Assembly (NCBI GenBank): GCA_031272615.1
Contig: JAISTL010000293.1
Coordinates: 1 to 13,740 of the forward strand
Direction of reading: 5' to 3'
DNA: 13,740 nucleotides
Source of the DNA: Methylobacteriaceae bacterium
Lineage (GTDB): Bacteria; Pseudomonadota; Alphaproteobacteria; Rhizobiales; Beijerinckiaceae
In this document: in pieces, positions 1-8,213 of the stretch
Layout: each line of letters begins with the position of its first letter
How positions within the stretch are numbered: position 1 is the first letter of the stretch
Made by a program: the position numbers and the translations under genes
Notes under the pieces: generated by a model
What the model was told of the DNA's origin: nothing
The model's database searches: none
Seen by the model: only the letters and a program-made list of their open reading frames with translations

Positions 1-183
1 GCCGCTCTTCGTCGAGAGGAAGACCTCTGAGGAAAACCGTCTTTTTTTGAATACTGTGCCCTGCGTGCAACACCCTGGCCCCGTTCCACATCGGTTTCGG
101 TCTGTGACGGACCTGTGAATGCCGGGGCGCCGCCGCCCCCGCCTTCGTCCAAGGGGCGGCCCGGACATGCGCGCGATAAATCC
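1..183. other. Non-coding edge region downstream of acnA
   Basis: No convincing gene is seen here. A seven-T run at 42-48 follows a weak 5-bp stem (AAGAC 20-24 with GTCTT 39-43), and a competing 5-bp hairpin lies at 15-28. Together they could be a poor plus-strand terminator for a gene left of the window. On the minus strand, just past the acnA stop, GCCGCCCC (132-139) pairs perfectly with GGGGCGGC (153-160) around a 13-base loop. This stem has no T tract, so it is at best a weak or Rho-assisted end for the acnA transcript. A small open frame at 115-351 runs into acnA antisense and was not called. Confidence 0.4.
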
Positions 184-2892
184 TCAAGACCGCGCCAGTT
201 GACGCAGAACATACTGCAGAATACCGCCGTTGCGGAAGTATTCCATCTCGTCGAGGGTGTCGATACGGCTCAGCACGTCGATGGTCCGGCGGGCGCCGGC
301 GGCATCGGCAATCTCAACGGCGACGGTTTGGCGCGGCTTGAACTCCTCTGACCCGATACCGCGGATGGTGAGGGTCTCCCGCCCGGTGAGTCCCAGGCTC
401 TGCCAGGTATCGCCGTTGATGAAGGTCAGCGGCAGAATCCCCATGCCGATGAGATTGGAGCGGTGGATGCGCTCGAAGCTTTCGGCGATGACGGCGCGCA
501 CGCCCAGCAAAAACGGACCTTTCGCCGCCCAGTCCCGGGAGGAGCCGGAGCCGTATTCCTTGCCGGCCAGCACCACCAGCGGCGTTCCCGTCTGTTTGTA
601 GCGCTCCGCGGCGTCGAAAATCGTCATTTCGGCGCCGTCGGGGTAATGGATGGTGAAGCCGCCCTCCTTGACGACGCCCGAGGCATCGCGCACCATCTGG
701 TTCTTGATGCGGATGTTGGCGAAGGTGCCGCGCTCCAGCACCTCATGGTTGCCGCGCCGGGTTCCGTACTGGTTGAAATCCGCCACCGCCACGCCGTGTT
801 CCGTCAGATATCTGCCGGCGGGGGAGGCGGCGCGGATATTGCCGGCGGGCGAGATGTGATCGGTGGTGATGGAATCGAGAAACAGGCCGAGAATGCGGGC
901 GTCAACGATATCGGAAACCGGGGCGGGCGTAAGGGTGATGCCGTCGAAATAGGGCGGATTGCGCACATAAGTCGACGTGTCGTCCCAGGCGTAGGTCTGC
1001 CCTTCGGGGGCGTTGACGTCCCGCCAGCGCTCATCGCCGGTGAAGACATCGGCATACCGCTCCCGGAACAACGCGGAGGTGACGGTTTTGCCGGCAACCT
1101 CGCGGATTTCCGCGGCGGACGGCCAGATATCCCGCAAATATACCGGGTTGCCATCAAGGTCGACCCCCAGCGCTTCGGTGGTGATATCCACCTGCAACGA
1201 ACCGGCCAGGGCGTAGGCCACCACCAGCGGCGGCGACGCCAGATAATTGGCGCGCACATCCGGGTTGACGCGTCCTTCGAAATTGCGGTTTCCCGAAAGC
1301 ACCGCACAAACCACCAGATCGTTTTCCTGGACGGATTTGGCGACATCCTCCAGCAGCGGGCCGGAATTGCCGATGCAGGTGGTGCAGCCGAAGCCGACGA
1401 TGTTGAAGCCGAGGGCGTCGAGACTCTCCTGCAGGCCCGCCTGCTTCAGGTAACCCTCGACAACCCGCGAACCCGGCGCCAGGGAGGTCTTGACCCACGG
1501 CTTGGTTTTCAGGCCCTTCTTCACGGCGTTTCGCGCCAGCAGCCCGGCGGCGATCAGCACGCTGGGGTTGGAGGTGTTGGTGCAGGAGGTGATGGCGGCG
1601 ATGGCAACAGTGCCGTGGCCCACCGTGTAATTCGCGCCCGTGACAGGGACCACCCTCGCGAGCTCGGCAGCCTTGTTGAACTCCTTGCCGAGCGCGTCGG
1701 CGAAGGCGGTTTTGGCATCGGCGAGGAGGATTTTGTCCTGCGGCCGCTTCGGCCCGGAAATCGACGGTTTGACGTCGGCCAGGTCCAGTTCCAGCACGTC
1801 GGTATAGCGGGAGCGGTCCCCCTCGTCGGCGTCGTCCCGCCACATGCCCTGGGCGCGGGCATAGGCTTCCACCAGGGCGACGCGCTCGGGCGAACGGTTG
1901 GTGGTGGCGAGATATTCGATGGTTCTGGCGTCGATGGGGAATATGCCGCAGGTGGCGCCGTATTCCGGAGCCATGTTGCCGATGGTGGCGCGGTCGGCCA
2001 CCGGCATGTCGGTGAGCCCCGGGCCGAAGAACTCGACAAACTTGCCGACCACGCCGCGCCGGCGCAGCATGCGGGTGACGGTCAGCACCATGTCGGTGGC
2101 GGTGACGCCTTCCTTCAGTTTGCCGGAAATGTAAAAGCCGACGACCTCGGGAATCAGCATGGAGACCGGCTGCCCGAGCATCACCGCCTCGGCCTCGATG
2201 CCGCCCACACCCCAGCCCAGCACCGAGACGCCGTTGACCATGGTGGTGTGTGAATCGGTGCCGACCACCGTGTCCGGATAGGCCATCTCGCCGTCGGCTT
2301 CCTGTTTCGTCCACACCGTTTGCGACAGAAACTCCAGGTTCACCTGATGGCAGATGCCGGTTCCCGGCGGCACCACCGAGAAATTGTCGAAGGCCTTCTG
2401 GCCCCACTTGAGAAAGCGGTAGCGCTCGCCGTTGCGCCGGTATTCCTGTTCGACGTTGTAGGCGAAGGATTGGGCGGTGCCGAAGGCGTCGACGATCACC
2501 GAGTGGTCAATCACCAGGTCGACAGGAACCAGCGGATTGATTTTCTGCGGGTCTTTGCCCAGCGCGGTCATGGCGTCGCGCATGGCGGCGAGGTCGACAA
2601 TCCCGGGAACGCCGGTGAAATCCTGCATGAGAACCCGGGCCGGACGATAGGCGATTTCCTTCCCGGCCTTGCCCTTGGATTTGGCGAAATCGGCGACGGC
2701 GAGAATATCCGCGCGGGTGACCGAACGGCCGTCCTCATGGCGCAACAGGTTTTCCAGAAGCAGTTTGATGGAAAACGGCAGCGCGTCGATACCGGCAAGG
2801 CCGTTTTTCCCGGCCTCGGGCAATGAATAATAGATATAGTCCCGGGTGCCGACTTTCAGGACGCGGCGTGACTTAAAGCTGTCTTGAGACAT
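184..2892 (-). CDS. acnA: Aconitate hydratase A (aconitase)
   Basis: This cytoplasmic TCA-cycle enzyme interconverts citrate and isocitrate through cis-aconitate, using a [4Fe-4S] cluster. The 902-residue protein has the usual AcnA/IRP1 length. Visible signatures are the DSHTTM motif (about 213-218) and the three cluster cysteines, Cys437 (TSCTNTSNP) and Cys503/Cys506 (GFGCTTCIG), which fall at the same numbers as in IRP1. GNRNFEGR lies near 534-541. The C-terminal swivel domain carries GSGSSRDWA (about 781-789), which holds the family's catalytic serine and substrate-binding arginine. The ATG at 2892 is preceded by a GAGGA-like ribosome-binding site. The gene is monocistronic or the last of a co-oriented minus-strand set; the permease gene upstream ends 207 bases before its start. 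All key residues are present. Long antisense frames in this region are GC-rich shadows. Confidence 0.98.
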   Translation of the reverse strand: MSQDSFKSRRVLKVGTRDYIYYSLPEAGKNGLAGIDALPFSIKLLLENLLRHEDGRSVTRADILAVADFAKSKGKAGKEIAYRPARVLMQDFTGVPGIVDLAAMRDAMTALGKDPQKINPLVPVDLVIDHSVIVDAFGTAQSFAYNVEQEYRRNGERYRFLKWGQKAFDNFSVVPPGTGICHQVNLEFLSQTVWTKQEADGEMAYPDTVVGTDSHTTMVNGVSVLGWGVGGIEAEAVMLGQPVSMLIPEVVGFYISGKLKEGVTATDMVLTVTRMLRRRGVVGKFVEFFGPGLTDMPVADRATIGNMAPEYGATCGIFPIDARTIEYLATTNRSPERVALVEAYARAQGMWRDDADEGDRSRYTDVLELDLADVKPSISGPKRPQDKILLADAKTAFADALGKEFNKAAELARVVPVTGANYTVGHGTVAIAAITSCTNTSNPSVLIAAGLLARNAVKKGLKTKPWVKTSLAPGSRVVEGYLKQAGLQESLDALGFNIVGFGCTTCIGNSGPLLEDVAKSVQENDLVVCAVLSGNRNFEGRVNPDVRANYLASPPLVVAYALAGSLQVDITTEALGVDLDGNPVYLRDIWPSAAEIREVAGKTVTSALFRERYADVFTGDERWRDVNAPEGQTYAWDDTSTYVRNPPYFDGITLTPAPVSDIVDARILGLFLDSITTDHISPAGNIRAASPAGRYLTEHGVAVADFNQYGTRRGNHEVLERGTFANIRIKNQMVRDASGVVKEGGFTIHYPDGAEMTIFDAAERYKQTGTPLVVLAGKEYGSGSSRDWAAKGPFLLGVRAVIAESFERIHRSNLIGMGILPLTFINGDTWQSLGLTGRETLTIRGIGSEEFKPRQTVAVEIADAAGARRTIDVLSRIDTLDEMEYFRNGGILQYVLRQLARS

Positions 2893-2949
2893 GAAACAAT
2901 CCTCACAAGCATGATGGGCCCGGACACGGCGTGTCGCGCGCGGGCTGAA

Positions 2950-2959
2950 GTGACGTCAC
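2950..2959. promoter_or_regulatory. 10-bp palindrome in the acnA leader
   Basis: GTGACGTCAC is a perfect 10-bp palindrome 57 bases before the acnA start. A small hairpin (CCGGG 2964-2968 / CCCGG 2973-2977) lies next to it. It could be a half-site pair for a dimeric regulator or part of leader structure. Nothing in the sequence names a regulator, and a palindrome of this size can arise by chance. Confidence 0.25.
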
Positions 2960-3040
2960 CGTCCCGGGAGCGCCCGGAAAAAGGGATATACAAAGAGGCA
3001 AAGCCGGAAAAGACCGCCTCAACGGCGTCGGTAATGGTTC

Positions 3041-3069
3041 ATATTAACGGAACAACCGCCGTTCGCCAA
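3041..3069 (-). promoter_or_regulatory. Candidate sigma70-type promoter for acnA
   Basis: Read on the minus strand, TTGGCG (plus 3064-3069) is followed after exactly 17 bases by TAATAT (plus 3041-3046). This is a good match to housekeeping -35 and -10 boxes. Transcription would begin near 3034 and leave a leader of roughly 140 bases before the acnA ATG. No terminator is obvious after the permease gene just upstream, so read-through into acnA is also possible. Confidence 0.4.
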
Positions 3070-3099
3070 ATGATTCTTGAATTGGAACAAGTCTGAATG

Positions 3100-4005
3100 T
3101 CAGCGTCTCTCGGCCGTGATGATTCCGCCGAGAACCAGCAACAATCCCAACAAATGGTAATATTCAAAAGATTCGCCCGGCGCGACGGCGGCCATCAGCG
3201 TGCCGAACACCGGAATCAGGTTGATGAACAATCCGGCACGGGACGGGCCGATGAGCTCGACGCCGCGGATGTAGAACACCTGAGACAGCAGCGTCGGAAA
3301 CAGCGCCACATAGAGCAGCACCAGCCACCCCTGGAACGTCGGAATGAAGAATTCGCCGCGGGCGATTTCCACCCCCACCAGCACCAGGGAAATGAGGAAG
3401 GCCGGCAGACACAGGGCGCAGAAGAACGCCAGCCCCTTGAGCGGCGGCCGGTTGCGCAGGCCCAAGGTATAAACGGCGTAAAAGGTGGAGGCCATCACCA
3501 TCCAGATATCGCCGAAGGCGAAGCTCATGGTTTTGAGATTGATGTAGTCGCCCTTGACGCCGATGACGACGACGCCGGTGAACGCGGTGATGAGCCCGAT
3601 AATCTGACTGCCGGTTATCCGCGTGTGATAGACGATGAACGCGCCGAGCATCACCACGGCGGGAGTGATGCCCTGAATGATCGACATGTTGGCGGCGCCG
3701 GTGGAATAGGCGGCGAGATAGATGAGATAGGAAAACCCGGTGAGGCCGGTGGCCGCCATCCACGACAGCTTGAAGGAGAGCGGCCGGATCTGCGGCCACA
3801 CGGCGGCAATCTCTCTTCTGGTCAGAGGGTAGAGAACGAGGAACCCCACCAGCCAGCGCAGCGATGTCAGCAGAATCGGTGAAATATGCCCGACGGCGTA
3901 GCGCCCGGCGATGGTGTTGCCGGCCCAGAACCAGGTGGCGACAATCAGCACGAAATACGCGTTGCCGTATATCTTCTGCCCGAGACGCGTCATCATGGCG
4001 AACAC
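3100..4005 (-). CDS. EamA/DMT-family permease (drug/metabolite transporter)
   Basis: This is an inner-membrane transporter of the 10-helix drug/metabolite superfamily; its substrate cannot be predicted. The 301 residues contain two EamA repeats, about 17-150 and 165-297, each with hydrophobic helices. Recognisable features are WFWAGNTIAGR near 25-35 in the first repeat, GITPAVVMLGAF in the middle, and a final APGESFEYYHLLGLLLVLGG block typical of the family. The start is a GTG at 4005, with GGAAG a few bases upstream. ATG codons at 3996 and 3993 would shorten it by three or four residues but sit far from that site. The gene follows mutT by 20 bases and is probably co-transcribed with it; the context gives no clue to substrate. 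Confidence 0.93.
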   Translation of the reverse strand: MFAMMTRLGQKIYGNAYFVLIVATWFWAGNTIAGRYAVGHISPILLTSLRWLVGFLVLYPLTRREIAAVWPQIRPLSFKLSWMAATGLTGFSYLIYLAAYSTGAANMSIIQGITPAVVMLGAFIVYHTRITGSQIIGLITAFTGVVVIGVKGDYINLKTMSFAFGDIWMVMASTFYAVYTLGLRNRPPLKGLAFFCALCLPAFLISLVLVGVEIARGEFFIPTFQGWLVLLYVALFPTLLSQVFYIRGVELIGPSRAGLFINLIPVFGTLMAAVAPGESFEYYHLLGLLLVLGGIITAERR

Positions 4006-4025
4006 CGCTCTTCCAACTCATGCCC

Positions 4026-4433
4026 TCAGAATTCCGGCAACCGCCGTTTCAACGCCGCAATCAGCGGCCGGTCGGCCGGCGGCACGGCAAAGCCGTCCAA
4101 CGCCGCCGCCTCCACCCAGGCCAGCGCCTGATGTTCCAGCGCCTGAACCGTTCCCTGCCACTCGCGGCAACCGAACAGCGGCATCAGCAGATGAAAGGTT
4201 TCATAGCGATGGCTGGTGAAGGCGATGGGGAACAGGGCGCCGGCATCCACCGAAATCGCCAGTTCCTCCTTCAGTTCACGAACAAGCGCCTGCTCGGGGC
4301 TTTCATCCGCTTCCATCTTGCCGCCGGGAAACTCCCACAAGCCGGCCAGGGATTTGCCCTTGGGCCGCTGCGCCAGCAACACCCGGTCATGCGGGTCGAT
4401 GAGCGCCGCGGCCGCCACCAGCAACAGGGGCAT
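4026..4433 (-). CDS. mutT: MutT-type Nudix hydrolase (8-oxo-dGTP diphosphatase)
   Basis: This cytoplasmic enzyme probably hydrolyses oxidised nucleotides such as 8-oxo-dGTP to the monophosphate, preventing A:T to C:G mutations. The 135-residue length is that of MutT. WEFPGGK (33-39) leads into the Nudix box, residues 38-60: Gly38, Glu44, then RELKEEL with the metal-binding glutamates. The usual glycine near the end of the box is alanine (Ala59), a mild departure that leaves the acidic metal ligands intact. The ATG at 4433 lies 2 bases after the parvulin stop and has no clear ribosome-binding site, so translation is probably coupled to that gene. A permease gene follows 20 bases downstream. 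Family assignment is firm; exact substrate is inferred. Confidence 0.93.
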   Translation of the reverse strand: MPLLLVAAAALIDPHDRVLLAQRPKGKSLAGLWEFPGGKMEADESPEQALVRELKEELAISVDAGALFPIAFTSHRYETFHLLMPLFGCREWQGTVQALEHQALAWVEAAALDGFAVPPADRPLIAALKRRLPEF

Positions 4434-4435
4434 CG

Positions 4436-5458
4436 TCAGGGCTTCGCCGGTTCGGACGCCGCCGGTTCGGACGCTGCCGGAGCGGCGGACGCCGCCGGGC
4501 TCGCGGACGCCGCGGCCGCAGGAGACTCTTCCGGCAGCGGAGCCGGGACCTTCAGGTCCGGCGCCGGCTCCGGTTTGGGCTGATCCAGCCGCTCGACCTT
4601 CAGCGTCTCGCGGATTTCCTTGGAGATTTCCTGCTGCGCCAGCCGGGACTGATAGGCCTCCAGCTGAGACTTGATTTCCTCGAATGTCGGGGGCTGTTTC
4701 GGGCGCTTGTCCTGAAGCAGAATCACATGCCAGCCGAAGGACGTCTTGACCGGCGCGGAGGTTTTGCCGACTTCCATGGCAAACGCCGCATCGGCGAATT
4801 CCGGCACCATGCGTTCCCTGGTGAAATAGCCCAGCTCCCCGCCGTTCATGGCGGCGGTCGGGTCGGTGCTGACTTCCTTGGCAATCGCGCTGAAATCCTC
4901 TCCGGCGGCCAGCCGTTCCACCACCTTCTTGGCCTCCTCTTCGGTTTTCACCAGAATGTGGCTGGCGCGGATCTCTTCCTCCGGCTTCAGCTGGGCAACC
5001 AGTGTATCGTAAAGTTTTTTCAGGGCCTCGTCCGTCACCCGTTTCTTCAGCTCGCTCTGCAGGTATTCGTCAGACAGCGTCTTGGTGATGGCGTATTCCG
5101 CCAGTCTTTTGTATTCCTCGCTCTGGTCCAGCTTTTCCCGTTGGGCCAGCACCGCCATGGATTTGAGGTCAATGAGAACATTGACGATCAATTCGTATTT
5201 CTGCTGCTCGGGCACATCTTTCAGGTCAAAAGCGGCGTCTTTCGCCATCATCTCGACATCGCCCTGAGTCACGGTGAACCCGTCGCCCTTGGCAATCACC
5301 GTTGCCGGATCTTTGGCGGCGGGGGCCGCGGTTTCAGCCGCCGCCGGAGAGGCGGGCGCGGGAGTCTGCGCTGAAAGCGGGCTTGCGAAAAGGGCGAGTG
5401 CCACGGCGCCGCCCATCAGGCCGTGGGCGAAAGACAAGCGTTTGGAAGAAAGAAGCAT
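4436..5458 (-). CDS. Periplasmic parvulin-type peptidyl-prolyl cis-trans isomerase (PpiC/SurA-like)
   Basis: This is an exported folding factor that should isomerise X-Pro bonds in envelope proteins. With the ATG at 5458 it has 340 residues and a clean Sec signal peptide: SKR positive end, hydrophobic core about 15-26, and likely cleavage after PLSA (residue 30). Residues 55-155 are a SurA-like helical chaperone region. The parvulin domain spans about 164-252 (RASHILV, GGELGYFTRERMVPEF, SFGWHVILLQ). The last 43 residues (298-340) are a low-complexity Pro/Ala/Glu tail encoded partly by a perfect 15-bp tandem duplication (4445-4474). The frame stays open to 5581, but that extension would bury the signal peptide behind 41 unrelated residues and was rejected. 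The gene heads a cluster with mutT. Confidence 0.92.
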   Translation of the reverse strand: MLLSSKRLSFAHGLMGGAVALALFASPLSAQTPAPASPAAAETAAPAAKDPATVIAKGDGFTVTQGDVEMMAKDAAFDLKDVPEQQKYELIVNVLIDLKSMAVLAQREKLDQSEEYKRLAEYAITKTLSDEYLQSELKKRVTDEALKKLYDTLVAQLKPEEEIRASHILVKTEEEAKKVVERLAAGEDFSAIAKEVSTDPTAAMNGGELGYFTRERMVPEFADAAFAMEVGKTSAPVKTSFGWHVILLQDKRPKQPPTFEEIKSQLEAYQSRLAQQEISKEIRETLKVERLDQPKPEPAPDLKVPAPLPEESPAAAASASPAASAAPAASEPAASEPAKP

Positions 5459-5655
5459 GGAATTATCCCATCTGTAACATAAAAAGCAGGTAAGGCGTCC
5501 GGCCGACTCACCGGCCGCCGCTTCGGTTCGTTTGAGCTGTACATAAAGAATAGTTGCGTTCAGGGCAAAGGTTTTATTCATTCCCGCCGTCGTTCCGGGG
5601 CTTTTCCCCGGGGTCGAAATCCGCTAAAACAGGGTTCGAAGCAAGGAGAGCCGTC
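5459..5655. promoter_or_regulatory. Divergent regulatory region between the parvulin and BisC-like genes
   Basis: These 197 bases must hold promoters for both directions. A perfect 6-bp hairpin, CCGGGG-CTTTT-CCCCGG, lies at 5595-5611 in the leader of the reductase gene. A pair of CGGCCG palindromes (5500-5505 and 5512-5517) lies in the leader of the parvulin gene. On the minus strand TTGCCC, a 17-base gap and TATGTA form a weak promoter candidate. No strong -35/-10 pair was found on the plus strand. AAGGAG at 5643-5648, 7 bases before the ATG, fixes the start of the reductase. Confidence 0.4.
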
Positions 5656-8067
5656 ATGCCGTCCACCCCCACCCGGAAGCCCGCCGCGGTTCGAACCCAG
5701 CCGGGTGAAGGAATCGTCAGCGCCTCCCATTGGGGGGTGTTTCGCGGCGCCGTGGAAAACGGCAGGGTTGTCGCCCTCAATCCCTTCGAGCGCGACTCGT
5801 TTCCCAGCCCGTGCCTGCCCGGGATTCTCGATGTCGCGCACTCCCCCACCCGCATCCGCGCTCCGGTGGTGCGCGCCGGATATCTGGAACACGGTCCCGG
5901 GTCGGACCGGTCTCGACGCGGCGCTGAAGAATTCGTCCGCGTCAGCTGGGACGAAGCGCTGGACCTCGTGACCCGCGACATCCGCCGGGTCCTGGACCTC
6001 CACGGCGGCTCGGCGGTGTTCGCCGGGTCCTACGGCTGGAAATCCACCGGCAAGGTGCATATGCCCCAGCCGCTGCTCAAGCGCTGGCTCAACCTGTTCA
6101 ACAAGGGTTATGTCGATTCCCTCGGCTCCTATTCCACGGCGGGAATCCGCGCCATCATGCCCTATGTCACCGGCACCGGCGAGATCGACGAACCGCAGAC
6201 CTCGTGGAGCGTCATCGCCCGGCATTCCGACGTGGTGGTGCTGTGGGGCGCCGACCTGCTGATTACCAACCAGATCGGCTGGACGGTTCCGGATCATTTT
6301 TGTTATGCCGGCATCGAGCTGCTGAAAGCGGCGAACAAACGCGTCATCGTCATCGACCCGGTGCGTACCCCCTGCGTCGACTATTTTCAGGCTGAATGGA
6401 TCGGCGTGCGCCCCCACACCGACGTGGCGCTGATGCTCGGCATCGCCCACACTCTGGTGGCGGAAAGCCTTTATGACAAAGAGTTTCTCGCCCGCTGCAC
6501 CACCGGGTTCGAGCGGTTTCTGCCCTATCTCACCGGAGAGAGCGACGGCACGCCGAAATCCGCCGATTGGGCGGCGGGCATCTGTGACCTGCCGGCGGAG
6601 CTCATCCGGTCGCTCGCCCGGCTGTTCGCCTCACGGCGCACCATGCTGCTCGCCGGCTGGGCGATGCAGCGCCAGCACCACGGCGAACAGCCGCACTGGA
6701 TGCTGGTGACGCTTTCGGCCATGCTCGGGCACATCGGCCTGCCCGGCGGCGGCTTCGGCTTCACCCACCATTACGGCGGCGTCGGCGTCAGCCGGACCCG
6801 CTCTCCGGTACTGCCCGGACTCCCCAAGGGCGACGACTCCGCCCGCCGCACCTGGCCGCAAAGCGCCGGCTCCCCGGCGATTCCCGTCGCCCGCATCGTC
6901 GACATGCTGGAGCACCCGGGCAAAACCATCGATTACGACGGTAAAAAAATCGTCTATCCCGACGTGCGCTTCATCTATTGGGCCGGCGGCAACCCCCTCT
7001 CCCACCATCAGGACCGCAACCGTCAACTCAGGGCCTGGCGCAAGGTGGAAACCTTTGTCGTGCAGGATATCCAGTGGACCGCCACCGCCCGCCACGCCGA
7101 CATCGTTCTGCCCGCCGCCACGGCGCTGGAGCGCGACGATATCGAGCAATGGGGCAACGGCGTGTATCTGCGCGGCATCGTCGCCCAGAAAAAGATGATG
7201 GAACCGCTCTACGACAGCAAAACCGACTATGACATTTTCCGGCTGCTGGCGGCGCGCATCGGCCGGGAGCAGGACTTCACCGAAGGCCGTGACGCGCTGG
7301 GCTGGGCGCGGGCGCTTTACGACTCGTCCAGGGCGCGCGCCGCCGCGGACGGTGTGGACATGCCGACGTTCGAGGAGTTCTGGGACAGGGGCCATGTGGA
7401 ATTCGAGCCGCTCCCCGAAAGCCTGGACTATGTTCGCTATGCCGGGTTCCGGGCCGACCCTTCCGGCTCGCCGCTGCCGACGCCCTCGGGCAAATTCGAG
7501 ATTTACTCCGAAACCATCGCCCGCATGGGCTATGCCGATTGTCCGCCCCATCCGATGTGGCTGGAACCGCTGGAGCGCGCCGGCTCCCCGGCCGATGCCG
7601 CATACCCGCTGCACATCGTCAGCAAGCATATGGTGTGGCGGCTCCACTCGCAGCTCAGCGGCACGGTTCTGCGGCAGAACTACACCGTGGGCGGCCGCGC
7701 CGCCATTGTGCTCCACCCGGAGGACGCCGCCCGCCGCGGCATCCGGTCCGGCGACACGGTGCGGGTGTTCAACGCGCGCGGCGCCGTGCTCGGCGGCGCC
7801 GTCGTCGCCGAAACCGTGCGTCGCGGCGCCATTGTCTGCGACGAGGGCAACTGGTATGACCCCGCGGCGCCGGGAACCGACGGAACCTTTTGCAAATTCG
7901 GCGACCCCAATGTGCTGACGCCGGATATCGGCACCTCAGGCCTCGGCCAGGGGAACTGCGGCCATACCGGGGTTGTCGAAGTGGAGAAATACCTCGGCGA
8001 AGCGCCGCCGGTGACGGTGTTCGCCCCTCCGGCCATCCGCGAACGGGGGGAACCGCCGGCGGTATAA
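5656..8067 (+). CDS. BisC/TorA-family molybdopterin reductase (S- or N-oxide reductase), cytoplasmic
   Basis: This is a member of the DMSO/TMAO/biotin-sulfoxide reductase branch of bis-MGD molybdoenzymes. It has 803 residues from the ATG at 5656, which follows an AAGGAG site by 7 bases. Branch-specific marks are SHWGVF (24-29) instead of an N-terminal Fe-S cysteine motif, GSYGWKSTG (124-132) with the active-site Tyr126 and Trp128, and SYSTAG (158-163), whose Ser160 aligns with the molybdenum-ligating serine of DMSO reductase. WAGGNPLSHHQDRN (442-455) is a cofactor-binding segment. The molybdopterin dinucleotide-binding domain begins near 649 (YPLHIVSKHMVWRLHSQL). There is no Tat or Sec signal, so it is probably cytoplasmic, like BisC. 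No TorC/TorD-type partner is nearby. A role in reducing biotin or methionine sulfoxide is inferred; the exact substrate is unknown. Confidence 0.92.
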   Translation: MPSTPTRKPAAVRTQPGEGIVSASHWGVFRGAVENGRVVALNPFERDSFPSPCLPGILDVAHSPTRIRAPVVRAGYLEHGPGSDRSRRGAEEFVRVSWDEALDLVTRDIRRVLDLHGGSAVFAGSYGWKSTGKVHMPQPLLKRWLNLFNKGYVDSLGSYSTAGIRAIMPYVTGTGEIDEPQTSWSVIARHSDVVVLWGADLLITNQIGWTVPDHFCYAGIELLKAANKRVIVIDPVRTPCVDYFQAEWIGVRPHTDVALMLGIAHTLVAESLYDKEFLARCTTGFERFLPYLTGESDGTPKSADWAAGICDLPAELIRSLARLFASRRTMLLAGWAMQRQHHGEQPHWMLVTLSAMLGHIGLPGGGFGFTHHYGGVGVSRTRSPVLPGLPKGDDSARRTWPQSAGSPAIPVARIVDMLEHPGKTIDYDGKKIVYPDVRFIYWAGGNPLSHHQDRNRQLRAWRKVETFVVQDIQWTATARHADIVLPAATALERDDIEQWGNGVYLRGIVAQKKMMEPLYDSKTDYDIFRLLAARIGREQDFTEGRDALGWARALYDSSRARAAADGVDMPTFEEFWDRGHVEFEPLPESLDYVRYAGFRADPSGSPLPTPSGKFEIYSETIARMGYADCPPHPMWLEPLERAGSPADAAYPLHIVSKHMVWRLHSQLSGTVLRQNYTVGGRAAIVLHPEDAARRGIRSGDTVRVFNARGAVLGGAVVAETVRRGAIVCDEGNWYDPAAPGTDGTFCKFGDPNVLTPDIGTSGLGQGNCGHTGVVEVEKYLGEAPPVTVFAPPAIRERGEPPAV

Positions 8068-8213
8068 AAGGGGGAAACGGTTGAACGGCAGTTATTCTGT
8101 GTGGCACGTTCACGGATTTGCGCTTATCATCCTTTCTGCAGCCGGATGGAGCGATTCGAGTCGCCTGCCTCCGGATGTGGTGTGTGTTGTTCACTGAGGT
8201 GAAAGGATAGCTG
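8068..8213 (+). other. Intergenic spacer with stem-loops before the malonyl-CoA decarboxylase gene
   Basis: A two-tier stem-loop lies at 8142-8174: outer CCGGA/TCCGG and inner GCGAT-TCGA-GTCGC with one G-U pair. It has no T tract, so it is not a standard terminator. TTCAC-TGAG-GTGAA (8190-8203) forms a small hairpin whose right arm overlaps the AAAGGA ribosome-binding site (8202-8207), so it might modulate translation of the next gene. No clear promoter was found, and co-transcription with the upstream reductase is possible. Confidence 0.3.

Noticed and set aside
463..2253. 596-codon plus-strand open frame antisense to acnA
   Set aside because: It mirrors acnA in the opposite strand, has Gly/Arg/His-rich composition with no domain, and is the expected shadow of a GC-rich gene.
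5459..5581. Extended N-terminus of the parvulin gene starting at 5581
   Set aside because: The extra 41 residues show no homology and would place the obvious signal peptide internally; the ATG at 5458 begins the signal peptide directly.
5554..5655. Upstream start of the BisC-like gene at 5554
   Set aside because: The ATG at 5656 has AAGGAG at ideal spacing, and the extra 34 residues are unlike the family and contain no Tat signal.
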